A stretch of 35,664 nt of DNA, from the NCBI GenBank assembly GCA_964652975.1, contig CAZZCN010000027.1, positions 1 through 35,664 on the forward strand, written 5' to 3'. The stretch's first letter is position 1. Every line of letters begins with the position of its first letter. This document shows positions 1 through 8,940 of the stretch, piece by piece. A model generated the notes under the pieces. The model did not search any database, was not told the origin of the DNA, and saw only the letters and a program-made list of their open reading frames with translations. Source of the DNA: CAZZCN01 sp964652975 (lineage in GTDB: Bacteria; Bacillota; Clostridia; Saccharofermentanales; UBA5734). The position numbers and the translations under genes were made by a program.

Positions 1-49
1 TGACCCTCTGCTTGTAAGGCAGATGCTCTCCCAGCTGAGCTAAACTCCC
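1..49 (-). tRNA. tRNA-Val (anticodon TAC), 5' part only
   Basis: On the minus strand the gene begins at 49 with acceptor strand GGGAGTT, then TA, a D arm (GCTC...GAGC), and an anticodon stem TCTGC/GCAGA around loop CTTACAA, giving anticodon TAC at 14-16 (reads GUA, valine). The variable loop begins before the window edge; the T arm and 3' end lie outside the window. A strong promoter lies about 55 bases upstream. Confidence 0.9.
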
Positions 50-103
50 GGGACCAGAATCGGATAAGGTTTTGCGCTAAAATATTTCTTAAGCGCATGA
101 GAA

Positions 104-132
104 AGTATAATCGATAATGAAACGTTTGTCAA
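104..132 (-). promoter_or_regulatory. sigma-A promoter for the tRNA-Val gene
   Basis: Minus strand: a perfect -35 TTGACA (127-132), a 17-base spacer and -10 TATACT (104-109). It points at the tRNA starting at 49. The leader between them contains a short inverted repeat GCGCT/AGCGC (74-78 and 92-96). The rest of 133-312 shows no gene and no convincing terminator for the upstream radical-SAM pair. Confidence 0.8.
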
Positions 133-312
133 CACGAAATTTGCCATTTTTAGGCATTTTTCTGAACCTTTTTGCATTAATTTTCTGTAATTATTGAATT
201 ACTCAAATTCTTATCAAAAATCTGTATGTATTATCTGTGATAAGATTATGTTAAACCATTAGTGCTTCCTGCTTTAGACCATGTTTTTTAATTCCTGTTT
301 CCATGTTACTTC

Positions 313-1044
313 TTACATCGGTCTTACAAAACTGCCATCCGCTGCTCGTAAGAACGTTGCAGTCCTTACCACATGAACGTTCCTGGCATCCTTAAGTGTA
401 AATCCGTCGATTCCGACAAGGGATTCGAGTAAAAGGTCAGGTCGCAGGTTCTCTGAGCTTCCTGCCTTGACGATTACATTCAGCATGTCTGGTGCGGCGG
501 ACTCTACCGATAAAACATAAGTCTTGACATCAATTGTTTTCGTTTTGCCTTTGGAGGTCTTTTCGACTGGCAGTTCGGCGGTGTTTTTTATTAGCTCTAC
601 AAAGCGCTCTATACCTTTGTACATGAAAAGATATCCCGCAGCCTTAACCTGGGCCATCATACTTTCATTGGTATCTGGAGCAAAAGAAGCTCCAAGGATG
701 TCCATGCCTTCAGGAAGCACCTTCTTAAAACGGAGTACAACCTCCGATGGTTTTATCTTGCCTCTGACAGTTAGATCGAAGTAATCGTCGAGGGTTTCGA
801 TGCCAACCCCCAAAGGTAGTGCAAATGCCATGAGTGGCCTCGGATTGAACCCTTGAGAGTGGTCGCAGTCAATTCCGGCACGCATGAGCGAACGTTCGAA
901 AATCCTCATCATATCAAGGTGCGCCAGATATGCCGTAGCGCCTTCCCTTGAAAAACGTATGCGTATGACGGACGATTCCTGCTCATCACCAGTCTTTAAA
1001 TTGGGGGATGTCAAAAGAGTAGGTCTGAAATTATTTTTGCTCAT
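313..1044 (-). CDS. TIGR03936/DUF2344 family radical-SAM-associated protein
   Basis: A 243-residue protein of the DUF2344 family, which in many Firmicutes is encoded next to, or fused with, the radical-SAM protein encoded just upstream here. The family motif is visible near the N terminus: IRIRFSREGATAYLAHLD, then SQGFNPRP and PLGVGIE. Its molecular role is not settled; a role in RNA or ribosome modification is often guessed from gene context. The frame stays open upstream to 1128, but the ATG at 1044 is chosen because GGAGG stands 8 bases before it and because the family begins near there. It overlaps the end of the radical-SAM gene by 14 bases, so translation is probably coupled. No catalytic motif can be named. 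The family call is firm, the function is not. Confidence 0.85.
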   Translation of the reverse strand: MSKNNFRPTLLTSPNLKTGDEQESSVIRIRFSREGATAYLAHLDMMRIFERSLMRAGIDCDHSQGFNPRPLMAFALPLGVGIETLDDYFDLTVRGKIKPSEVVLRFKKVLPEGMDILGASFAPDTNESMMAQVKAAGYLFMYKGIERFVELIKNTAELPVEKTSKGKTKTIDVKTYVLSVESAAPDMLNVIVKAGSSENLRPDLLLESLVGIDGFTLKDARNVHVVRTATFLRAADGSFVRPM

Positions 1045-2887
1045 AACATACACCTCCGCCGAATACATTCGCTCCACATGAGGAACATTCCTGTGTGCAG
1101 TTGGGTGTGACTGTCTCGCCCGTGGCACGTATGCTTTCAGAAATCAAAAACTCCTTCGTGACTCCAACATCTATGTGATCCCACGGCAGAACTTCGTCAT
1201 ACTCCCGTTTCCTGTTTGCATAGAACGAAACCGAAAGGTTCTCTTCCTCCATGCATTCAAGGTATTTCTCCAGACTGAAAAACTCATCCCACGCGTCGAA
1301 CCGGCAGCCCTTCTTATATGCGTTATAAATTACTTTCGACAGTCTTCTGTCGCCCCTTGCAAGAACAGCCTCCCAAAGCGATGACTTGGAGCCGTGCCAG
1401 AGGAATTTGACCGCCTTGCTCTTAAGCATGGAACGAAGCACCTGCTGCTTTTGCTGCAAAACCTCCATCGCATCTTGTGGAGCCCATTGAAAAGGTGTAA
1501 ACGGCTTAGGGACAAAAATAGCGGCGCTAATAGTGAGCTCTAGCCTTTTTCTCTTGAATTCCCTGGGGAGATTGTTGAAAATTGACTCGATTTTCTTGCT
1601 CAAAAGTGCAATGCCCTCTACATCTTCCATTGTCTCCGTGGGCAGTCCGAGCATGAAATAAAGCTTGGCTCCGCTCCAGCCGCCTTCAAATGCAAGCCGC
1701 ATGGACCGCTCAAGATCTTCCTCGGTTATGTTTTTGTTAATTACATCGCGCAGTCTCTGCGTTCCGGCTTCCGGAGCGAATGTCAGTCCGCTTTTACGCG
1801 TTTTCTGTGCTTTATGCATAATATCCAGGCTGAATGAATCCACCCTAAGGGAAGGAAGGGAAAGGCTTGAATGGGTTTTCTCAAGTTCGCATAGCAAAGG
1901 GGTTGCAAACTCTTCGAACCTTGAGTAATCTCCTGTGGAAAGTGATAAAAGGCCAATCTCATCATAGCCTGTCTTCGCCTGAGCAAGTTTGGCCTGGACA
2001 AGTAGTGTCTCGGGAGACTTTTCCCTCACAGGCCTTGTTGTAAAGCCGGCCTGGCAGAATCTACAGCCTCGCGAACACCCCCTGAAAATCTCCAGAAAAA
2101 TCCTGTCATGGACTATCTCGGTATTAGGAACAATAAAATCCGACGGGTAAAAGGATTTGTCCATATCATTAACAACGGCTTTGAGCACTTTCGGCGGTAC
2201 ATCAGGCAGGTTTGGTGCAATAGACTTAATCGTACCATCATCGTTATAGTCAACGTCATAAAAGGACGGCACATAAGCGCCTGGAACTTTCATTGCGACT
2301 TCCTTTAAGAATTCGAAGCGGTTATTTGCCTTGTCTTTCTTATATACTGAATACAAATCCATGAATTGATTAAGCTGCTCTTCACTCTCACCGATAAGGA
2401 CAACATCAAAAAACGGAGCCATCGGCTCAATGTTGAAAGCACACGGGCCGCCGGCAATGATTATCGGGTCGGTATTGCTGCGGTCTTTGGTAAAAAGTGG
2501 AATCCTCGCCATGTCAAGCATTGCAAGAACGTTTGTGTAGCACATCTCGTACTGTAAAGTAAATCCCACAATATCAAAATCACTAATCGGAGTCTTAGTC
2601 TCCAGAGAGAAAAGCGGAATACCTTCGGTCTCCATCTGTTCGATCATGTCGACCCAGGGCATAAAACATCGTTCGCAGTAAGTGTCTGACCTTTCATTAA
2701 GCAAATGATACAGTATCTTCATACCAAGGTGTGACATGCCTATCTCGTATGTATCCGGAAAGCAAAAGGCAAATCTGCTATACTGCCTATCGAGCGGTTT
2801 CTTCACGCTGTTGTACTCGCCGCCGGTATATCTGGCAGGCTTGCTTACCGACATCAGAACGCTTCTCGGTATTGGTGTTATACTCAT
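1031..2887 (-). CDS. TIGR03960 family B12-binding-like/radical SAM protein
   Basis: A 618-residue cytosolic protein. The N-terminal part (about 30-220) resembles the cobalamin-binding-like fold of YgiQ-type and MiaB-like proteins (FPDTYEIGMSHLG, then FDIVGFTLQYE, then IIAGGPCAFN, then GESEEQ). The radical SAM core follows, with the iron-sulfur motif CSRGCRFC (CX3CX2C) near residue 271 and the strand LSLSTGDYS after it. A cysteine-rich tail (CTQECSSCG ... GGGVC) could bind a metal or second cluster. The substrate is unknown. The ATG at 2887 has AGGAGG-like GGAGG close upstream. It precedes the DUF2344 gene with a 14-base overlap; the pair is conserved in Clostridia and likely forms one functional unit. 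An upstream terminator at 3034-3067 implies its own promoter in 2888-3030, where a 17-base dyad (2958-2974) is visible. Confidence 0.88.
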   Translation of the reverse strand: MSITPIPRSVLMSVSKPARYTGGEYNSVKKPLDRQYSRFAFCFPDTYEIGMSHLGMKILYHLLNERSDTYCERCFMPWVDMIEQMETEGIPLFSLETKTPISDFDIVGFTLQYEMCYTNVLAMLDMARIPLFTKDRSNTDPIIIAGGPCAFNIEPMAPFFDVVLIGESEEQLNQFMDLYSVYKKDKANNRFEFLKEVAMKVPGAYVPSFYDVDYNDDGTIKSIAPNLPDVPPKVLKAVVNDMDKSFYPSDFIVPNTEIVHDRIFLEIFRGCSRGCRFCQAGFTTRPVREKSPETLLVQAKLAQAKTGYDEIGLLSLSTGDYSRFEEFATPLLCELEKTHSSLSLPSLRVDSFSLDIMHKAQKTRKSGLTFAPEAGTQRLRDVINKNITEEDLERSMRLAFEGGWSGAKLYFMLGLPTETMEDVEGIALLSKKIESIFNNLPREFKRKRLELTISAAIFVPKPFTPFQWAPQDAMEVLQQKQQVLRSMLKSKAVKFLWHGSKSSLWEAVLARGDRRLSKVIYNAYKKGCRFDAWDEFFSLEKYLECMEEENLSVSFYANRKREYDEVLPWDHIDVGVTKEFLISESIRATGETVTPNCTQECSSCGANVFGGGVCYEQK

Positions 2888-3033
2888 TTATTCCTCCGTA
2901 TTGTTTAATGCATTTCAGATATTTTGTTGAATATTTTACTAAAAAATCAATATCATTTTGAATATACTATTCAATCAAAATACAATTGTGCTATTTTACA
3001 GTATAATAGGTGCTTCTCAAATACCCTTGTTAT

Positions 3034-3067
3034 GAAAGAAAAGCAGTCAACGTTAATCTTTGACTGC
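3034..3067 (-). terminator. Rho-independent terminator downstream of the YdbC-like gene
   Basis: Inverted repeat GCAGTCAA (3043-3050) with TTGACTGC (3060-3067). On the minus strand the 8-bp stem is followed by TTTTCTTTC (3034-3042). It lies 31 bases past the stop of the gene at 3098 and before the radical-SAM gene. Confidence 0.75.
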
Positions 3068-3097
3068 CACTTCGATTCTTTTAGTTGTTAGTTAAGA

Positions 3098-3337
3098 TTA
3101 TATCTTGTCCATGTCAAAATCTTCCAGGACTGTCTTCAAAAGGGCGATTTCTTCATTGGTCATTGAAATTCCCTTTCCCATTTTCGTGTGGTCTGGTGCC
3201 CAGTCGCGAACATCGAGCTTGGGATTGCCGTCATTCCATCTTACTATGTTTACTTCACGGTTCCATCCTGATGGAGAACTGCTTATTACTCCTATGTTCT
3301 CAACAATTTCGAATTTGAATTCCTTAGCTGCTGCCAT
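3098..3337 (-). CDS. YdbC-like PC4-family single-stranded nucleic acid-binding protein
   Basis: A 79-residue protein matching the bacterial PC4/YdbC family, whose Lactococcus member is a homodimer that binds single-stranded DNA. Recognisable features are the beta strands FEIVENIGVIS, the segment WNREVNIVRWNDGNPKLDVR, and DWAPDHTKMGKGISMT followed by a C-terminal helix (EEIALLKTVLEDFD). The length is that of the family. The start ATG at 3337 has only a weak purine-rich ribosome site (GCGAGAAA). It lies 29 bases after the coiled-coil gene, so co-transcription is likely, and a terminator follows. The precise cellular role (transcription, replication or repair) is not shown by the sequence. Confidence 0.85.
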   Translation of the reverse strand: MAAAKEFKFEIVENIGVISSSPSGWNREVNIVRWNDGNPKLDVRDWAPDHTKMGKGISMTNEEIALLKTVLEDFDMDKI

Positions 3338-3366
3338 GATTTTTTCTCGCTTTCTAAATGTATATT

Positions 3367-3849
3367 TTATTTAAGTTCCTTCTTGTTCTTCTGAATCAAC
3401 ACAAGCATCTGTGTGAGCTGCTCTTCGAGGTCAGACAGCTTCTTCTTGGCGTATTCGAGTGATTTGCCCCTTATGGTGGCCGCCGATTCATTTGCGCTAT
3501 CGATTGTCTGCGAAGCCGCAAGTCTCGCCTTGCGGGTGATCTCGTGCTCATCGATCATGGAAGTCATTCTCATTTCCGCTTCGCGCATAATGCTTTCGGC
3601 TTCTTTCCTTGCTTCGGCAATGAACTGCTTGTTCTGATCAAGAAGCCATTTAGCCTGCTTTATCTCATTAGGCAGGTTCTCCCGAATCATACTTATCAGT
3701 ATCAGCATCTCTTCTCTGTCAACAAGACAGTTATCTGTAAAAGGAAAAGACCTCGCCTGGTCCACTGTTATCTCGAGTCGGTCAATCAATTCATATAGAT
3801 CCTCTTGCGGCTCAGGATTACTGCCGGGTTTGTTACTTATCGTCTGCAT
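3367..3849 (-). CDS. coiled-coil protein, ATP-synthase B/DivIVA-like, function unknown
   Basis: A 160-residue soluble protein with no signal or membrane segment. An N-terminal part (about 15-65: LYELIDRLEITVDQARS, then VDREEMLILISMIRENLP) leads into a long charged helix from about 66 to 160, with AEARKEAESIMREAEMRM resembling the b-subunit stalk of F-type ATPase and DivIVA-like proteins. Similar genes next to coaD in Clostridia are often labelled ATPase, which the sequence does not support: there is no P-loop. It starts 48 bases after coaD, and ATG 3849 has GGAGGGG upstream. It could be a scaffold or cell-pole protein, but that is a guess. Confidence 0.8.
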   Translation of the reverse strand: MQTISNKPGSNPEPQEDLYELIDRLEITVDQARSFPFTDNCLVDREEMLILISMIRENLPNEIKQAKWLLDQNKQFIAEARKEAESIMREAEMRMTSMIDEHEITRKARLAASQTIDSANESAATIRGKSLEYAKKKLSDLEEQLTQMLVLIQKNKKELK

Positions 3850-3897
3850 ACCTCATCCCCTCCGGGTTAATATATCAAAAAAGTAATTTCTTATTTG

Positions 3898-4404
3898 CTA
3901 ATCGAATACCATTTCACTTTTCTTTTTTCTCTTTAGTTTTGTCATAATCATAGGAGCTATCTCTCTCGAAACCATTTCGGAAACATCTCCGCCGTAAAGT
4001 GCCACTTCCTTGACTATCGTTGAGCTTGTGAATGCCAGATCCATGCGGCATGGCAGCAATACAGATTCAAATCCAGGCAAAAGCAGCTTGTTCGCAGCAG
4101 ATAGCTCGGCTTCATATCTGAAGTCGGATTCACTTCTGAGCCCTCTTACTATGGCATTGGCATTTTTATGTTTGAAGTAATCCACCAGCAGCCCGTCAAA
4201 TGACTCCACTTCAACGTTCTTGATATCCTTTAACGATTTCCTTGCCATTTCTACACGTTCTTCAACTGTAAATGCAGCCACCTTCGTATTATTGGTCAAT
4301 ATCGCTACGTACAACTTGTCGCACAATGTCACTGCTCTTCTTGCTATGTCTACATGCCCGTTTGTAAAAGGATCGAAGGTGCCGGGATAGATAAATATTT
4401 TCAT
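3898..4404 (-). CDS. coaD: phosphopantetheine adenylyltransferase
   Basis: A 168-residue enzyme that transfers AMP from ATP to 4'-phosphopantetheine, the penultimate step of coenzyme A synthesis. The nucleotidyltransferase motif YPGTFDPFTNGH (residues 6-17, with the HxGH-like TNGH) and the ATP-binding TSSTIVKE (126-133) are present, as is VRGLRSESDFRYE typical of the family. Length is normal. ATG 4404 has AAGGGGA upstream. It follows rsmD with a 167-base gap in which I see no gene; the order rsmD-coaD is common in Firmicutes. Confidence 0.97.
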   Translation of the reverse strand: MKIFIYPGTFDPFTNGHVDIARRAVTLCDKLYVAILTNNTKVAAFTVEERVEMARKSLKDIKNVEVESFDGLLVDYFKHKNANAIVRGLRSESDFRYEAELSAANKLLLPGFESVLLPCRMDLAFTSSTIVKEVALYGGDVSEMVSREIAPMIMTKLKRKKKSEMVFD

Positions 4405-4571
4405 TTAACTCTCTTCCCCTTAATCAATTGAAATCATATAGCAAACTGATATATGTCATATAGTTGTTAAGACAAAAATATTTTCAAATTCGTCTTGATA
4501 TCTTGTCGGTCATACTACATGTTTCAAAACGCTATTGTTACACAACTTAATTCAAAATGCTATTACTTAAG

Positions 4572-5138
4572 TCAATCAATCTGCTCTTTATCATAGAATG
4601 ATACCATGACAGCGCCGTACTTACAACTTTTTTTTAATTTCAAATTTATTACATTTTCGTCGGGCTTGTCGTTAGCACTGTGTTCAAGAAGAACTATCGC
4701 TTTGGGTTCCAGTGAGTCATTTTCGTAAAATGCCCTTGCGATTTTCTTGAAGGAACCTATAGCACTCTCGTAAGGCGGGTCGATATAAACGATATCGAAT
4801 TTCCAGATTCCATTTAGCGAGGTTATTGCTGAAAGGACATTCATGGCAAGTACTTTAGACTTTGATTCGAGCTTTGTCTTTTCGAGGTTGTCTTTGATGC
4901 ATTTCAGTGACTCCCTGTCATTATCGACGAAAGCTGCAAACTGTCCGCCACGGCTTAAGGCCTCTATACCCATCTGCCCTGTACCCGAATAAAGGTCCAG
5001 AAATTTCGACCCGGCTACATTAAAGGCAATTATGTTAAAAATCGATTCCTTAACCTTGTCCGCTGTAGGTCTTGTCTTAAGGCCCTTGACAGATTTCAGT
5101 GTGAATCCTTTTGCACTTCCGCTTACAACTCTTGGCAT
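4572..5138 (-). CDS. rsmD: 16S rRNA (guanine(966)-N(2))-methyltransferase
   Basis: A 188-residue SAM-dependent methyltransferase of the RsmD family, which modifies G966 (E. coli numbering) of 16S rRNA during 30S assembly. Seen: the N-terminal VVSGSAKGF and TRPTADKVKESIFNI segments, the SAM-binding loop LDLYSGTGQMGIEALSRG (47-64), and the catalytic DPPY (120-123). Length is normal. The ATG at 5138 has CGGAG about 10 bases upstream. It is 82 bases past recG and probably in the same transcript. Confidence 0.96.
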   Translation of the reverse strand: MPRVVSGSAKGFTLKSVKGLKTRPTADKVKESIFNIIAFNVAGSKFLDLYSGTGQMGIEALSRGGQFAAFVDNDRESLKCIKDNLEKTKLESKSKVLAMNVLSAITSLNGIWKFDIVYIDPPYESAIGSFKKIARAFYENDSLEPKAIVLLEHSANDKPDENVINLKLKKSCKYGAVMVSFYDKEQID

Positions 5139-5220
5139 AATAATTCAGCTCCGTTCATTTCTCATTTTTAAGCATGTAAAATTACTAAAACACACTTTAT
5201 TCATTGACCAGCTTTATTGG

Positions 5221-7410
5221 CTACAACCCTATATGTTCGTACAGCTGTCCGAACTGGCGTTTAATCATTGGAAGTATCATCTCGTTGCCTGGAAGTTCAA
5301 GAAACGGATCTTTTTCAAACAGGAGTTCAATTTCGCCCTGTGCATCTTTCAATATAGCCGCATCGCGATACAGATTGGCGATTTTCATCTCAGGGAGGCC
5401 ATGCTGTCTGGTTCCGAAGAAATCTCCGATGCCTCGAAGCTTTAAATCCTGCTCTGCAATTTTGAATCCGTCGGAATTTTTACATACGGTTCTAAGCCTT
5501 TCCTTTGCAATGTCCTGGTCTGAATCGCTTTTAAGTATACATATCGATCTATACCCGCCTCTGCCGATCCTGCCTCTTAGCTGGTGCAGTTGAGCAAGTC
5601 CGAATCTTTCAGCATTCAAAATAAGCATTATAGATGCGTTCGGATTGTCAACACCTACTTCGATGACCGTTGTGCTGACAAGTACCTGTACCTCTTTGCT
5701 CATAAATGCATCCATCACCGCTTCCTTTTCTTTTGCCGGCAGTGATCCGTACATCAGTCCGATTTTCCTGTGAGGAAAAATATCTGTTTTCATTTGCGCA
5801 TATAATTCTTTGACCGAGCCAAGATCCGCCGCTTCAGTGGATTCAATCATCGGGCATACGACGTATACCTGCCTGCCCTGCTCTATCTGCTTGTCAATGA
5901 GCCCATATATTCTGGCGTCGTCTACTGAAGTAGCAGTGTATGTTTCAATTGGAACCCTTCCCATCGGCATGCCTTTGATAATTGAAATATCAAGGTCTCC
6001 ATATAGCACAAATCCAAGTGTTCTTGGAATCGGGGTTGCTGACATTACCAGTACATGCGGGAGCCTGTCACCCTTCTGGCTGAGACTGCTTCGCTGCTTG
6101 ACACCGAATCTGTGCTGCTCATCGGTGACCGCAAGTCCCAGGTTTTTGAATGTTACTCCTTCTTCAAGTATGGCGTGCGTACCGATAAGCAGATGTATAT
6201 CTCCGCTTTTCGTCGCCTCGTTGATCTCCTTCTTTTTCTTTGCTGTGACACTGCCTGTCAAAAGCTCGATCCGTACGTCAAATCCATCAAAAAAAGACTT
6301 CATTGTATTAAAATGCTGATTTGCAAGAACTGCCGTAGGAGCCATTAATGTAGCCTGGCAGCCGCTCTTGATGCAACAAAATATCGCCGCTGCACAGACA
6401 ACTGTCTTACCTGAGCCGACATCACCCTGAACAAGCCTGTTCATAGGTATTTGCTTCTTCATGTCGCTTTGCACTTCACATATAACCTCAACTTGGGACT
6501 CAGTAAGGGTAAATGGAAGGTGTTCGTAAAATGGCTTTAACATAGAATTATCAGAGGCGATTGAAAACGCTTTCGATTTGTTAACAAGTGTAGATTTTAC
6601 AAGCTTAAGACCCGCCTGTATCAAGAAAAGCTCTTCGAACACCAGACGGTATCTGGCAATCTCAAATTCCTCCGTATTATTGGGATGATGGATTTTCTCA
6701 TAAGCATAATTGACCGAGCAAAGTTTAAGTTTTTTCCTTATGTCAAAAGGCAGTGGATCTTCAAATTCGGTACTGCATATCGTCAATGCATCTGTAACCA
6801 GTTTACGGATTACCCCCTGTGTCAGCCCTGCTGTAAGTCGGTAGACAGGCTTTATTCCGGCGGTTTCGTCCTCGTTGTAGGCTTCGAATGTAGGATTTAC
6901 AATCTCCATGATCAATCCATTTCGCTTTATCTTGCCCCTAAAAAGATAGGAGGTGTCAACTATGAGTTTGCTTTCGTAATATGGCTGGTTAAACCACGTC
7001 GCAGTGATTTGGACGTTTTCGTAATCACACAGAACTGTCTTGAGGATGCTCATCGGACCTTTACGTCTAAGACTCGGCTTCCTGTATACACGTGCCACAA
7101 AAGTCTCGACCTCACCCTCGACAAGGGATGATATTGTCTTCGGTGTGGTCCAGTCCTCATAGTCACGAGGAAAAAACCTTATAAGTTCGTCCAGATTGGT
7201 AATCCCTAGTTTGGCAAGGAGTTCCTTGCGCACCTTTGATAATCCTTTAATTTGCGTAAGAGATAATTTCGGATTATCCGGTGTTTTCAATTCGTTCAGC
7301 GCTTTCAATTCTTTCGGTGCTTTCAATTCGTTCGGCGCTTTCAATTCGTTCGGCGCTTTCAATTCGTTCGGCGTTTTCAATTCTTTCGGTGCTTTATATT
7401 CATCCAACAC
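5221..7410 (-). CDS. recG: ATP-dependent DNA helicase RecG
   Basis: A branch-migrating helicase that remodels stalled forks and Holliday junctions. From the chosen GTG at 7410 it is 729 residues: an odd N-terminal hexapeptide repeat (about 6-42), the wedge/OB region (about 50-250), then the helicase motor with Walker A GDVGSGKT (329-336), DEQH (430-433) and GRIGRGG near the end. The family is about 680-700 residues, so the excess is mostly the repeat. The frame is open to an ATG at 7452, but that would overlap nth by 53 bases and has no ribosome site; GTG 7410 has AGGGGA 6 bases before it and overlaps the nth stop by 11 bases, suggesting coupling. The exact start is uncertain. Confidence 0.95.
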   Translation of the reverse strand: MLDEYKAPKELKTPNELKAPNELKAPNELKAPKELKALNELKTPDNPKLSLTQIKGLSKVRKELLAKLGITNLDELIRFFPRDYEDWTTPKTISSLVEGEVETFVARVYRKPSLRRKGPMSILKTVLCDYENVQITATWFNQPYYESKLIVDTSYLFRGKIKRNGLIMEIVNPTFEAYNEDETAGIKPVYRLTAGLTQGVIRKLVTDALTICSTEFEDPLPFDIRKKLKLCSVNYAYEKIHHPNNTEEFEIARYRLVFEELFLIQAGLKLVKSTLVNKSKAFSIASDNSMLKPFYEHLPFTLTESQVEVICEVQSDMKKQIPMNRLVQGDVGSGKTVVCAAAIFCCIKSGCQATLMAPTAVLANQHFNTMKSFFDGFDVRIELLTGSVTAKKKKEINEATKSGDIHLLIGTHAILEEGVTFKNLGLAVTDEQHRFGVKQRSSLSQKGDRLPHVLVMSATPIPRTLGFVLYGDLDISIIKGMPMGRVPIETYTATSVDDARIYGLIDKQIEQGRQVYVVCPMIESTEAADLGSVKELYAQMKTDIFPHRKIGLMYGSLPAKEKEAVMDAFMSKEVQVLVSTTVIEVGVDNPNASIMLILNAERFGLAQLHQLRGRIGRGGYRSICILKSDSDQDIAKERLRTVCKNSDGFKIAEQDLKLRGIGDFFGTRQHGLPEMKIANLYRDAAILKDAQGEIELLFEKDPFLELPGNEMILPMIKRQFGQLYEHIGL
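7288..7395 (-). repeat. 18-bp tandem repeat, six copies, in the 5' end of recG
   Basis: Six consecutive 18-base units that encode the hexapeptides KAPKEL, KTPNEL, KAPNEL, KAPNEL, KAPKEL and KALNEL, followed by a degenerate KTPDNPKL. The unit length is a multiple of three, so copy-number change keeps the frame. The region is predicted to be a flexible or helical tail ahead of the conserved RecG wedge domain. Confidence 0.95.
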
Positions 7411-8086
7411 TTTCAATCCCCTTTTTGCATAGACAACGTAAGTGGCAGACATCGCACTTCGGGCTTCTGGCTGTGCATAAAGCCCGACCGTGCATCACAA
7501 TCATGTGACCAAAAGCTGTCCAATCGTTCCTGGGTATGTTTCGCATAAGATCCTGTTCGATCTTAAGGACATCCGTGCTGTCAGTCAGACCTAAACGCTT
7601 GGATATCCTTATGCAGTGAGTATCCACAACGATTGCCTGGACACCAAAGCAATCGCCAAGGATAAGATTGGCAATTTTGCGTCCGACTCCGGGCAAAGTC
7701 ATCAGCCCTTCTCTGGTCTCGGGAACTTTACCATCGAAATCATTTATCAGAATATTCATGCTTTCCTTGATATATTTGGATTTGGAATGAAAAAACCCGC
7801 AACTTCTGATATATCTCTCCAAATCAGAAAGCGGGGCATCGGCGATTGCCTTAATGGAAGGAAAATCGTTGAACAGATCCTTGACTACAATGTTTACCCT
7901 TGCATCAGTGCACTGCGCAGCCAGAATGCCTGAAATCAAAAGCCTGTAAGGCTCCCGGTATATAAGTGTGCAGTCTGCATCCGGATACATCAGTTTTAAT
8001 TTTTCGGTAATCAAACCGGCTTTGATCTTCCTTTGATATTTCACTGATTCTGGTCCAAACCCACATTCAACTTCGGCTTTGCTCAT
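7400..8086 (-). CDS. nth: endonuclease III (DNA glycosylase/AP lyase)
   Basis: A 228-residue base-excision repair enzyme that removes oxidised pyrimidines and cleaves the abasic site. Seen: the helix-hairpin-helix LPGVGRKIANLIL with catalytic Lys137, catalytic Asp155 in VDTHC, and the four iron-sulfur cysteines C204, C211, C214 and C220 with the exact CX6CX2CX5C spacing. Length is slightly over E. coli Nth owing to an N-terminal tail of about 20 residues. ATG 8086 has AAGGGA about 13 bases upstream. Its stop overlaps the likely recG start, so the two repair genes are probably translated together. Confidence 0.97.
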   Translation of the reverse strand: MSKAEVECGFGPESVKYQRKIKAGLITEKLKLMYPDADCTLIYREPYRLLISGILAAQCTDARVNIVVKDLFNDFPSIKAIADAPLSDLERYIRSCGFFHSKSKYIKESMNILINDFDGKVPETREGLMTLPGVGRKIANLILGDCFGVQAIVVDTHCIRISKRLGLTDSTDVLKIEQDLMRNIPRNDWTAFGHMIVMHGRALCTARSPKCDVCHLRCLCKKGIESVG

Positions 8087-8214
8087 ATAAAAGGTTTCCC
8101 TTGCAATAATGATATATACTTAAAAAAATTTGCATATTATGAACAGTAAGATATCGTAATGTAATACATCGTCTTCTTGTGCAATGTCTATTAATCTAAC
8201 ATCTATTAAGAAAG

Positions 8215-8928
8215 CTATACAGTTTCGAATTTATATCCGACACCCCAGACGGTCTTTAGCTTCCAGTTATATTTGGTGCTTATAATATCAAGCTTCTCTC
8301 GAATACGCTTCACATGAACATCCACTGTACGTGACTCACCGTAAAAGTCGTACCCCCAAACATTGCCAAGCAGCTGCTCTCTTGAGTAGACGCGGTTAGG
8401 ATGCGATGCCAGAAAAAATAAGAGCTCCAGTTCCTTAGGTGGCATATCCACTCTTATGCTGTCAGCCGTAACAACATACCTTGCCTTGTCAACCTTAAGT
8501 CCGGGATAATCAATAACTTCAACTTTGTTGTTAGAATCATTTGATGAGCTCCCCTTGGCGGTACAGGCTTCACAGCGCCTTATTACCGCTTTGACTCTGG
8601 CCACAAGTTCCTTGGAGTCAAATGGCTTTAATATGTAATCATCCGCACCGAGCTCCAATCCTACAACCTTGTCCAGTACATCACCTCTTGCAGTAAGCAT
8701 TATTATCGGCGTCTCACTCTTCTTCCTTATCTCTCTGCAAACTTCGAACCCATCAGTCCCGGGAAGCATTATGTCTAAAATCACTACGTCGGGCTTAACT
8801 TCGAAAAATCTGTCGAGTGCCAGATCACCATTAAAACAAGTGTCAATAGAGAATTCTGTCTTGTCAAAAAATCCTCTCATTGATTCACCCATGGTCTGGT
8901 CATCATCCACCACCAATATTTTCTTCAT
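8215..8928 (-). CDS. OmpR/PhoB-family response regulator
   Basis: A 237-residue two-component regulator. The receiver domain (1-120) has the acidic pocket D8-D10, phospho-acceptor Asp52 (VVILDIMLPG), Thr79 and Lys101 (ILKPF). The winged-helix DNA-binding domain (about 140-237) shows PPKELELLFFLASHPNRV, SREQLLGNVWGYDF and the recognition helix TVDVHVKRIREKL. A Ser/Asn-rich linker (about 120-137) joins them. ATG 8928 has AGAGGTAA upstream. No histidine kinase is encoded next to it in this window; nth lies downstream after 128 bases and a 10-base N run lies upstream. It could be an orphan regulator or have its kinase elsewhere. Targets are unknown. Confidence 0.93.
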   Translation of the reverse strand: MKKILVVDDDQTMGESMRGFFDKTEFSIDTCFNGDLALDRFFEVKPDVVILDIMLPGTDGFEVCREIRKKSETPIIMLTARGDVLDKVVGLELGADDYILKPFDSKELVARVKAVIRRCEACTAKGSSSNDSNNKVEVIDYPGLKVDKARYVVTADSIRVDMPPKELELLFFLASHPNRVYSREQLLGNVWGYDFYGESRTVDVHVKRIREKLDIISTKYNWKLKTVWGVGYKFETV

Positions 8929-8940
8929 AAGTTACCTCTT

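Noticed and set aside
313..1128. Start of the DUF2344 gene at 1128.
   Set aside because: It would overlap the radical-SAM gene by nearly 100 bases; ATG 1044 has GGAGG and fits the family.
7196..7508. Plus-strand frames with SFGAF/SIRSAL repeats opposite recG.
   Set aside because: They are the antisense translation of the 18-bp repeat; RecG itself is clear on the other strand.
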